From Actinomycetota bacterium (lineage in GTDB: Bacteria; Actinomycetota; Actinomycetes; Mycobacteriales; Micromonosporaceae): DNA of 6,597 nucleotides. Under the pieces are notes generated by a model. It worked only from the letters and a program-made list of their open reading frames with translations, had not been told where the DNA came from and ran no database searches. The stretch is from NCBI GenBank assembly GCA_005885115.1, contig VAXX01000472.1, forward strand, positions 1 to 6,597, written 5' to 3'. A program made the position numbers and the translations under genes. This document shows, piece by piece, positions 1-6,118 of the stretch. Each line of letters begins with the position of its first letter. Position 1 is the stretch's first letter.

Positions 1-359
1 GTCGGCAGGCCGAGGTCGGCGCACACGTCGATGAGTACCCGCTCGACCCGCCGGACGTACGCGACCACGTCCACCGGATCGGGCAGCCGCAGGACCGGGT
101 ACCCGACGAGCTGTCCCGGCCCGTGCCAGGTGATCTTCCCGCCCCGGTCGACCTCGACCACCGGCGTACCGTCGGCGGGCCGGTCCCACGGCTGCGTGCG
201 CTTGCCCGCCGTATAGACCGACGGGTGCTCGAGCAGCAGTACGGTCGGCGGCTCGGTACCGTCGGCCACCGCCCCGTGCAGCCGGCGCTGCTCCTGCCAG
301 GCCAGCGTGTACTCGACGAGCCCGGCGCGGACCGCGCGCAGCGGAAGCGTGGTAGTCAC
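1..359 (-). CDS. lipB: Lipoyl(octanoyl) transferase LipB, N-terminal part (cut by window edge)
   Basis: LipB moves the octanoyl group from octanoyl-acyl carrier protein to the lipoyl domains of E2 subunits and GcvH in the cytoplasm; LipA then inserts sulfur. About 119 residues are visible. They show the family hallmarks: the [14 protein letters not shown] segment at about residues 43-56, then [20 protein letters not shown] at about 63-82, followed by [10 protein letters not shown]. The RGG...THGPGQLV-type stretch is the LipB active-site signature (here TWHGPGQLV). The catalytic Cys/Lys region lies beyond position 1 and cannot be checked. I chose the GTG at 359-357 because it gives [20 protein letters not shown], a normal LipB start; no ATG lies in frame just upstream. 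No good Shine-Dalgarno precedes it, and a -10-like hexamer lies 7 nt upstream, so the transcript may be leaderless. lipA would be expected further left. Identity is secure; the exact start is moderately secure. Confidence 0.95.
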   Translation of the reverse strand, partial: MTTTLPLRAVRAGLVEYTLAWQEQRRLHGAVADGTEPPTVLLLEHPSVYTAGKRTQPWDRPADGTPVVEVDRGGKITWHGPGQLVGYPVLRLPDPVDVVAYVRRVERVLIDVCADLGLP

Positions 360-366
360 GCCGCCA

Positions 367-395
367 AGCGTAGCCACCCCGGTGGGACAGTTCAC
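367..395 (-). promoter_or_regulatory. Candidate lipB promoter, leaderless arrangement
   Basis: Read on the minus strand, GTGAAC (395-390) is a weak -35 match keeping the TGA core. It is followed by a 17-nt spacer and TACGCT (372-367), which fits the actinobacterial -10 pattern TANNNT. Only 7 nt separate the -10 from the lipB GTG at 359, so transcription would begin at or next to the start codon. This is pattern matching only; no transcription data support it. Confidence 0.4.
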
Positions 396-466
396 AGCGT
401 CGGGGTCGGGACAGCGACTCTCAGCAACCAGCGCCTAGGCTCGGGCCGGAGACAGTCAGCCTCAAC

Positions 467-475
467 GGGGAGGGG
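467..475 (+). promoter_or_regulatory. Ribosome binding site deciding the MMPL transporter start
   Basis: GGGGAGGGG with a GGAGG core (469-473) lies 6 nt upstream of the ATG at 480. This is the best Shine-Dalgarno in the 360-479 intergenic region and fixes the start, although the reading frame stays open back to position 123. A TANNNT-type hexamer TAGGCT at 436-441 could be its -10, but no convincing -35 is seen at 16-19 nt spacing, so the promoter itself is uncertain. Confidence 0.75.
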
Positions 476-479
476 CACC

Positions 480-2627
480 ATGACCGCCGTAGACGACGTC
501 GAGCGGACCGTCGCACCGCCACCGGCCGGTACCGGTGGCATCGTGCGTTGGCTGGTCCCGGCGCTGGCGATCATCGCCTGGCTCGTGGTCGGCGGCAGCC
601 TCGGGCCGCTCGCGGCGAAGACCTCGGACGTGCAGAAGAACGACAACTCGTCGTACCTGCCGCAGAGCGCCGAGTCGACCAGGGCGCAGAACCTGCTGAC
701 CGGCTTCACCAAGGCGCAGTCCAGCGCCGCGATCGTCGTGTACACCCGGGCCAGCGGCCTGACCGCCGCGGACCGGCAGAAGATCGAGGGGGACAAGCGC
801 GACTTCGGCGGCGAGCTCGGCCCCCAACTGGTCGGCCTGCCGCAGGGGCCGTTCTACAGCAGGGACGGCCAGGCCGCGGAGCTCATCCTGCAGTTCGCCG
901 CGACCGACCCCAACGCGCTGGGCGACGGCGTCCAGGTGATCCGCGCCCAGGCCAAGAACACCCCGGGCCTGTCCGCGAACGTGGCCGGGCCCGCCGGCCT
1001 GTTCGCCGACTTCGGGGCGGCATTCAAAGGCATTGACGGGGTACTGCTGGTCGTCACCGGGATCATCGTGCTGGTCATCCTGATCCTCGTGTACCGCAGC
1101 CCGATCCTGCCCTTCGTGGTCCTCGGCTCGGCGGCGTTCGCGCTGGCCGTGGCCAACGGCGCGGTGTACCTGCTGGCCAAGCACAACCTCGTCACGCTGA
1201 CCGGGCAGAGTCAGGGCATCCTGGACGTCCTGGTGCTCGGCGCCGGTACCGACTACGCGCTGCTGCTGGTCTCCCGGTACCGCGAGGAACTGCGCCGGTA
1301 CCCAGGTCGTTTCCAGGCGATGCGGGTGGCCTGGCGGGCCGTGCTGGCCCCGGTCCTGGCCAGCGGCGGCACCGTCATCGTCGCCCTGCTGTGCCTGCTG
1401 CTGTCGGACCTGAAGTCCAACCAGAGCCTCGGCCCGGTCGGCGGGCTCGGCATCGTCGCGGCCCTGCTGGCCATGCTCACCCTGCTGCCGGCGGTCCTGG
1501 CGCTGATCGGCCGGACCGCGTTCTTCCCGTTCCGGCCGCATTTCCAGTCGCACCCGGCGGAGGAGCACGGCGTGTGGGGCCGGATCGCGCGGACCGTCGG
1601 GCGCCGGGCCCGCTGGGTCTGGATTGTGACCGCGGTCGTGCTGCTGGCCATGTCGGCCGGGCTGTACCGGCTCAACGCCAACGGGATCGCGCTGGACAGG
1701 TCGTTCGTCACCACGCAGGACTCGACGGTCGGGCAGAAGGTGCTGGGCGAGCACTTCCCCGCCGGTACCGGCAACCCGACCGTCGTCATCGCCCGGGCCG
1801 ACCAGCTCGGGCCGGTGCTCGACGCGGTACGGCAGACCGGTGGCGTGGCCCAGGCCGTCCCGTACACCGGCGTACCGGACGGTGCGGTGCTGCCGCCGGG
1901 CGTACCGGCGCCGAAGCCGGTCGTGGTGGACGGCAACGTCCGGATCGACGTGACGCTGGACACCGCCCCGGACAGCACGGCGTCGCACGGCGTCATCCGG
2001 GCGCTGCGTACCTCGGTCCACGCCGTACCCGACGCCCAGGCGAAGGTCGGCGGGTTCAGCGCGATCAACATGGACGTCCAGGACACCGCCAAACGGGACC
2101 GCAGCCTGATCATCCCGCTCGTACTCATCGTGGTGTTCCTGATCCTGGTGTTGCTGCTGCGCTCGTTCCTCGCGCCGCTCGCGCTGATCGCCACGGTCGT
2201 GCTGTCGTTCCTCGCCACCCTCGGCGCGTCCGGCTTCGTGTTCCGCGACGTGTTCCACTTCGCCGGCGCGGACTCGGCGTTCCCGTTGTTCGCCTTCGTG
2301 TTCCTGGTCGCGCTCGGGGTCGACTACAACATCTTCCTGATGACCCGGGTCCGCGAGGAGGCGGCCAAGCGGGGACACCGCGCCGGTACCCTGGCCGGGC
2401 TCACCGTCACCGGTGGCGTGATCACCAGCGCGGGGCTGGTGCTCGCGTCCACGTTCGCGGCGCTGTCCGTACTCCCGCTGGTGTTCCTCGCCGAACTCGC
2501 CTTCACCGTCGCGTTCGGCGTGCTGCTCGACACGTTGATCGTCCGCTCCCTGCTGGTCCCGGCTCTGACGGTCGAGATGGGCCGGGTGTCGTGGTGGCCG
2601 AGCCGGCTGTGGCGCGGGCAGCCGTAG
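480..2627 (+). CDS. MMPL/RND-family membrane transporter (YdfJ-type)
   Basis: A 715-residue polytopic inner-membrane protein of the MMPL branch of the RND superfamily. Members use the proton gradient to move lipids or hydrophobic compounds across the membrane. The duplicated RND layout is complete: TM1 at about 24-42, an extracytoplasmic domain at about 45-183, TM2-6 at about 187-343, a cytoplasmic linker, TM7 at about 378-397, a second extracytoplasmic domain at about 400-540, and TM8-12 at about 543-696. Both halves carry the signature Asp-Tyr pair in the proton-relay helix: GTDYALLLVSRYREEL (256-271) and GVDYNIFLMTRVREE (613-627). The length is typical for short MMPL proteins (about 700-750) and there is no long C-terminal tail as in some mycobacterial MmpLs. 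The ATG at 480 is favoured by a strong ribosome binding site; the open frame upstream runs antisense to lipB and is not credible protein. It is divergent from lipB and 14 nt upstream of the next gene, so a two-gene unit is likely. No TetR or MarR regulator is adjacent. The substrate cannot be read from sequence. Confidence 0.95.
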   Translation: MTAVDDVERTVAPPPAGTGGIVRWLVPALAIIAWLVVGGSLGPLAAKTSDVQKNDNSSYLPQSAESTRAQNLLTGFTKAQSSAAIVVYTRASGLTAADRQKIEGDKRDFGGELGPQLVGLPQGPFYSRDGQAAELILQFAATDPNALGDGVQVIRAQAKNTPGLSANVAGPAGLFADFGAAFKGIDGVLLVVTGIIVLVILILVYRSPILPFVVLGSAAFALAVANGAVYLLAKHNLVTLTGQSQGILDVLVLGAGTDYALLLVSRYREELRRYPGRFQAMRVAWRAVLAPVLASGGTVIVALLCLLLSDLKSNQSLGPVGGLGIVAALLAMLTLLPAVLALIGRTAFFPFRPHFQSHPAEEHGVWGRIARTVGRRARWVWIVTAVVLLAMSAGLYRLNANGIALDRSFVTTQDSTVGQKVLGEHFPAGTGNPTVVIARADQLGPVLDAVRQTGGVAQAVPYTGVPDGAVLPPGVPAPKPVVVDGNVRIDVTLDTAPDSTASHGVIRALRTSVHAVPDAQAKVGGFSAINMDVQDTAKRDRSLIIPLVLIVVFLILVLLLRSFLAPLALIATVVLSFLATLGASGFVFRDVFHFAGADSAFPLFAFVFLVALGVDYNIFLMTRVREEAAKRGHRAGTLAGLTVTGGVITSAGLVLASTFAALSVLPLVFLAELAFTVAFGVLLDTLIVRSLLVPALTVEMGRVSWWPSRLWRGQP

Positions 2628-2641
2628 CGTAAAACTGGGGT

Positions 2642-3523
2642 ATGTCGATCGCTGGCGTCACCCGGGAACTGCTCGTCCGTTACCTGGACAGTTGGGCGCC
2701 GGCCGCGCTGCACGGCGCCAAGCGGGCGACCTTCGCGCAGGTCTGGGCGGGGGAGCCGGACGCCGAGGCGGCCGAGGCGGCGCTGCGGGTGTTCGGCGAG
2801 TTCGCCGACCGGCTACGCGGGCGGCGGCTGGCCATGCTGGTGATCGCGCCGTCGGTCGCCGACCTGTCCGCACGCCTTTCGGCGGTACCGGCGCCGGGCG
2901 AGCTGGCGGTACACGCCGTCGACGGCGGCCCGGAGCTGTTGCCCGCCGTCCTCAAGGCGGCCAGCGCGGCGGCCGCGCCCCTGTTCGCGTACATCGACAC
3001 CGAAACCACCGACGCCGCGCCGCCGTTGACCGCGGTCGCCGCGGGCAAGCCTGGCGAGGTGCTGTGGCGCACCGCCGCCGGTACCTGGGACGGGTGCCGC
3101 AAAGCCTTACGGGACAACGGATTCGGGCTGACCACCGGGGTGGAGCTGGTCGAGGGTACGCACTCCCGGCTGCTCGCCTTCGGCACCTCGTCCGCCAAGC
3201 ACATGGAGGCGTTCAAGGACGCCATGTGGGCGGTGGACGAGTACGCCGGGGTCCGGTACCGGGATCCGACCGACCCGGACGGTCATGCCGTGGACATCTC
3301 GTTGCAGCCCAATCCGGGCCCGCTGCGCCGGGAACTGCTGGCCCACCTGGCGTCGGCCGGCGAACGTGCGGTGACCCAGCTCCGGCACTTCACCCTCACC
3401 GAGACGATCTTCCGGGCCTCCGACGCGGTACGCACGATCACCGCCCTCGTCTCGTCCGGCGCCGTCGTCCGTACCCCGCCGGGCGGCCGCCTGTCCGGCG
3501 ACGTCCTCATCCGGGTGGATTAG
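2642..3523 (+). CDS. Conserved hypothetical protein, degenerate TcmP-like (three-Cys-motif partner) homologue
   Basis: A 293-residue soluble protein with no signal peptide or membrane segment. I do not recognise it with certainty. Several blocks echo the TcmP family, which is related to methyltransferases and usually encoded next to a three-Cys-motif protein: an N-terminal LVRYLDSWAP (11-20), then FAQVWAGEPD (31-40) where TcmP has a Gly-rich FAGPG loop, LFAYIDTET (114-122) where TcmP has an IDP-type strand end, and LLAFGTSSAKHMEAFKDAMW (177-196) followed by AVDEYAGVRYRDP (197-209). The last 45 residues (about 248-293) resemble a winged-helix unit. The putative cofactor loop lacks the usual Gly-rich pattern, so catalytic activity is doubtful, and no three-Cys partner is visible. 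The ATG at 2642 has only a poorly placed GGGG one base upstream; translation may be leaderless or coupled to the transporter stop 14 nt before. Its 3' end overlaps the convergent membrane-protein gene by 17 bp. Codon use matches its neighbours. That this is a gene is secure; the family call is tentative. Confidence 0.75.
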   Translation: MSIAGVTRELLVRYLDSWAPAALHGAKRATFAQVWAGEPDAEAAEAALRVFGEFADRLRGRRLAMLVIAPSVADLSARLSAVPAPGELAVHAVDGGPELLPAVLKAASAAAAPLFAYIDTETTDAAPPLTAVAAGKPGEVLWRTAAGTWDGCRKALRDNGFGLTTGVELVEGTHSRLLAFGTSSAKHMEAFKDAMWAVDEYAGVRYRDPTDPDGHAVDISLQPNPGPLRRELLAHLASAGERAVTQLRHFTLTETIFRASDAVRTITALVSSGAVVRTPPGGRLSGDVLIRVD

Positions 3524-5303
3524 CGACCTGCCAGAGGTACACGTCGTCGACCCGTTGCGGCGGGCCGAACAGGTCGGTACACACGCGCAGCAGTGTGTCG
3601 TGCCGCGCGGTCCACCGGCTACCGGCGCCCCCGTCGGACAGGACGATCAGCGACGCCTGCCAGTACGCCAGGTCCTCCTGCGCGTAGTACCGGTCCGCGT
3701 CGGTGAGCGTCGGATCGACGTTGTCGTGCAGCGCGATGGTGGTCAGCAGGTCGTCGGTCGGTCGCGGGTAGGTCGGCCCGATCTGGCTGCGCCCGTCCGG
3801 CCCGGGGCCGAGGAAGAACCCGTGCGGGATGGCGAACCCGAAGTTCGTCGCGGCCTGCCAGCGCTGCCCGTCCGGCAGCAGGTCCGACGCTGGCGGTACC
3901 GGGACCAACGTCTGTCCACTGTGGACATACTTGCGGTAGTCGCCGCTGGCGAAGAAGCGCGGTACCGCATCCCGTGGCGCGGCCGGGATCCACAGCGGTA
4001 CCACCGGAAGCAGCGCGACCACGAACGCGGCCAGCCAGGTCCGCCTGGGCCAGACCGGCAGTTCCCGCGCCCGGTCCAGCCCCAGCCCGAGCAGGATCCC
4101 CACGATCGGGATGATCATCAGCGCGAACCGGGCCGGCAGCGCCGAATCGAAGATCGGCAGCCGGGCCAGCGCCGCGTACGGCAGCGGCACCGGCGTGCGG
4201 ATGCCTTCCCACTTCAGCCGGGGCCCGAGCGCGATCACGGTCAGCACCAGACCGGTCACGCCGAGCGCCCGCACGCCGCGGTTGCGCCACAGCACCCCGA
4301 GGCAGACCAGCGCGAGGACCAGCAGCGCCGGGCCGAAGAACGTGGTCTCCTCACTCCAGTTCGGCGCCAGCCGCCCCCACGGGCCGACCAGCCGGCCCAG
4401 ACTCAGGTAGGGCAGCGCCGCGAAGGCCGCGAGATCCTCGCTGTGCACGCCCTGGTTGAAACCGATGCCCTGGTACCGCTGCGGGCCCGCGAACTGCATA
4501 TACAAGGGGTACGCGAGGCAGGCGCCCGCCACGATCGCGGTGACCCCGAGTCCGCGCAGGAACGCCGGTGCCGCCGCCCGTACCCGGTCCCGGTGCAGCA
4601 GCGACCAGAACAGGATGAACAGCGCGGTGGCCAGGCCGATGAAGAACGTCAGCTCGGCGGCCATCGAGAACTGCACGACCAGCAGCAGCCCGAGTACCAC
4701 CCCGTTGCGCCAGGCCCGGCCCGGTTCCCGCAGCCGGATCAGCCGCCAGGCGATCAACGGCGCGAGGAAGCCCGACGTGAAGTTGAGGTGCCCGTTGGCG
4801 TGCGAGACGATCCCCGGGGCGTACCCGCAGAACAGCCCGCCGAGTACGGCCGCCGCCCGGGTCCGCACGACGTGCCGGGACAGCAGGTGGTACCACGCGT
4901 ATGGGGTCAGGATCAGGTTCAGCGTCAGGACGACGAGGAAGCTGATCGGCGCGCCGAGCGTGAGGGTGACCGGGGCCAGCACCGTACCCATGACGATCAT
5001 CGACGTGTTGACCGCCAGGTTGGCCCCGACCGGGTAGTTGAGCAGGGTCGTCCACAGTGGATCGGTGCCGTGCGTGACCGAGTGCGCGGCGTACGACAGC
5101 AGCCACTCGAACAGCGCCTGGTCGCCCTGGTTGTGCCCGATGACCCGGTGGTACGGATCGAGCCACATCGCGAACGTCAGGTACAGCCCGCCGGCGACGC
5201 AGGTCGCGAGCATCAGCAGGTCGGCCCGCCGGTCGCGCCCGGGGTGGGACGGGGGCGCCTCCTGCGCCACCGCGGCGTCGTCGCGTTCGGCGACCGCGGT
5301 CAC
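3507..5303 (-). CDS. GT-C-like polytopic membrane protein, putative glycosyltransferase
   Basis: A 598-residue integral membrane protein. After a charged cytoplasmic N-terminus (1-28) there is TM1 (about 29-46), then a first outer loop with HNQGDQALFEWLLSYAAHS (57-75) and DPLWTTLLNYPVGANLAVNT (81-100). About ten more hydrophobic segments follow to about 440, ending in a soluble extracytoplasmic C-terminal domain (about 441-598). An acidic residue in the first outer loop (here D61 of GDQ) is the usual catalytic position of GT-C enzymes, which transfer sugars from polyprenyl-phosphate donors outside the membrane. The NYP.G.NL..NTS block is shared with a group of large actinobacterial membrane proteins usually annotated as glycosyltransferases or hypotheticals; donor and acceptor are unknown. 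The frame is open far upstream, but that part is antisense-like shadow of the epimerase. The GTG at 5303-5301 is chosen because GGAG (5316-5313) is 9 nt upstream and the codon overlaps the epimerase stop as GTGA, the classic coupling arrangement. The end overlaps the convergent gene with no room for a terminator. Confidence 0.85.
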   Translation of the reverse strand: MTAVAERDDAAVAQEAPPSHPGRDRRADLLMLATCVAGGLYLTFAMWLDPYHRVIGHNQGDQALFEWLLSYAAHSVTHGTDPLWTTLLNYPVGANLAVNTSMIVMGTVLAPVTLTLGAPISFLVVLTLNLILTPYAWYHLLSRHVVRTRAAAVLGGLFCGYAPGIVSHANGHLNFTSGFLAPLIAWRLIRLREPGRAWRNGVVLGLLLVVQFSMAAELTFFIGLATALFILFWSLLHRDRVRAAAPAFLRGLGVTAIVAGACLAYPLYMQFAGPQRYQGIGFNQGVHSEDLAAFAALPYLSLGRLVGPWGRLAPNWSEETTFFGPALLVLALVCLGVLWRNRGVRALGVTGLVLTVIALGPRLKWEGIRTPVPLPYAALARLPIFDSALPARFALMIIPIVGILLGLGLDRARELPVWPRRTWLAAFVVALLPVVPLWIPAAPRDAVPRFFASGDYRKYVHSGQTLVPVPPASDLLPDGQRWQAATNFGFAIPHGFFLGPGPDGRSQIGPTYPRPTDDLLTTIALHDNVDPTLTDADRYYAQEDLAYWQASLIVLSDGGAGSRWTARHDTLLRVCTDLFGPPQRVDDVYLWQVANPPG

Positions 5304-5316
5304 CGGCCCACGCTCC
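5300..5316 (-). promoter_or_regulatory. Coupled translation start of the GT-C-like gene (GTGA overlap plus GGAG)
   Basis: On the minus strand the epimerase stop TGA (5302-5300) overlaps the next start GTG (5303-5301) as GTGA. A GGAG at 5316-5313 is 9 nt upstream of the GTG. This is the usual termination-reinitiation junction and places both genes in one transcript. Confidence 0.75.
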
Positions 5317-6017
5317 AGCGCAGCGCCGACTCCAGGTCCGGGTGGGTGAACCGGTACCCGGCGGCGGTCAGCACCGCCGGCAGTACCCGCTGGCTCATCA
5401 GCGCCTCCCCACCGAACTGTCCGAGTACGAGTCTGAGCGCGAACCCCGGCACCGGCAGCACGGCCGGACGGTGGAGCACCCGACCGAGAGTACGGCTGAA
5501 CTCGGCGTTGCGTACCGGCGCGGGTCCGGTCAGGTTCACCGGACCGGCGACCTCGGCAGTGAGCAGGAACTCGACGGCGGCCACCCAGTCGGCGAGCGAG
5601 ATCCACGGCAGCCACTGCCGGCCGTTCCCGAGTTGGCCGCCCAGCCCGAGCCGGAACAGCGGCAGCATCGGCTTGAGCAGCCCACCGCCGCGACCGACCA
5701 CCACGCCGGTACGCAGGAGGACCACCCGGGTACCGGCCTTTCCGGCCGGCGCCGTGGCCGCCTCCCACGCCTGGCACACCTGCGGGAAGTACCCGTCGCC
5801 GGCCGGCGACGTCTCGTCCACCTCGGTGTCGCCGGTGTCCCCGTAGAACCCGACCGCCGACGAGTTGAGCAGTACGCCGGGCGGCCGTCCCGCCGCCGCG
5901 ATCGCCGCCGCCAGCGTCGCCGTGGAGCCGACCCGGCTGGACCGGAACAACGCCCGGTACGCGTCGTCCCACCGCCGGTCGGCGACCCCGACCCCGGCGA
6001 GGTTCACCACGGCGTCT

Positions 6018-6036
6018 GCGCCGTCGACGACGGCGC
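6018..6036. repeat. Perfect 8-bp inverted repeat, 3-nt loop, at the epimerase frame break
   Basis: GCGCCGTC, a 3-base loop (GAC on the plus strand), then GACGGCGC form a perfect, fully self-complementary GC-rich hairpin. It sits inside the epimerase gene exactly where the reading frame changes and residues are missing. It is coding-region structure, not a terminator: there is no T-run and genes continue on both sides. Confidence 0.8.
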
Positions 6037-6118
6037 CTCGTGTCCGGCCGCCCGCAGCCGGGGTACCAGAGCGCCGCCCAGGAAGCCGGACGAGCCGCCG
6101 ATGACGATCCGCACGCCG

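Larger units (their letters stand above)
5300..6114 (-). pseudogene. TIGR01777-family NAD(P)-binding epimerase (SDR, YfcH/SulA-like), frame disrupted near the N-terminus
   Basis: Extended short-chain dehydrogenase/reductase-type protein of unknown substrate. The start GTG (6114-6112) gives VRIVIGGSSGFLGGALVPRL with the nucleotide-binding GxxGxxG (G7, G10, G13) and continues to AAGHE at residue 26. This frame then runs out to a TGA at 6006-6004. The rest of the protein is in another frame. From about 6037 it reads GAVVDGADAVVNLAGVGVAD, then SSAVGFYGDTGDTEVDETSP, VVLLRTGVVVGRGGGLLKPM, LPWISLADWVAAVEFLLTAE, GPVNLTGPAPVRNAEFSRTL and a DUF1731-like tail to VGR and TGA at 5302. Family members have roughly 30 more residues between the GHE turn and the GADAVVNLAG strand and total about 300; here the two parts sum to about 270. 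A deletion of about 90 nt with length 1 modulo 3 explains both the gap and the frame change. A protein restarted at GTG 6010 or 6007 would lack the dinucleotide loop. It lies 4 nt after the E2 gene and is coupled to the GT-C-like gene. A sequencing or assembly error is the main alternative. Confidence 0.85.

Noticed and set aside
123..479. In-frame upstream extension of the MMPL transporter (119 extra codons)
   Set aside because: It is largely antisense to lipB, has an Arg-rich shadow composition, and has no ribosome binding site, whereas ATG 480 has a strong one and gives a normal MMPL N-terminus.
462..2378. Long minus-strand open frame (638 codons) opposite the transporter
   Set aside because: Extreme Arg/Asp/Gln/Glu/His content and no domain signature; typical antisense frame of a GC-rich gene.
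3555..5846. Long plus-strand open frame (763 codons) opposite the GT-C-like gene and epimerase
   Set aside because: Low-complexity Arg/Gln/Glu-rich composition, spans two real minus-strand genes, and lacks a recognisable motif.
5304..5972. N-terminal extension of the GT-C-like gene making an 821-residue protein or an epimerase fusion
   Set aside because: The extension reads the epimerase in a wrong frame and gives Arg/Gly-rich sequence without family features; the GTGA start at 5303 with GGAG is far better.
6018..6036. Hairpin as a transcription terminator
   Set aside because: It is inside a coding region, no T-run follows on either strand, and a tightly coupled gene lies downstream.
6004..6040. 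Programmed -1 frameshift joining the two epimerase parts
   Set aside because: There is no slippery heptamer near the junction, and a frameshift alone would not restore the roughly 30 missing residues.
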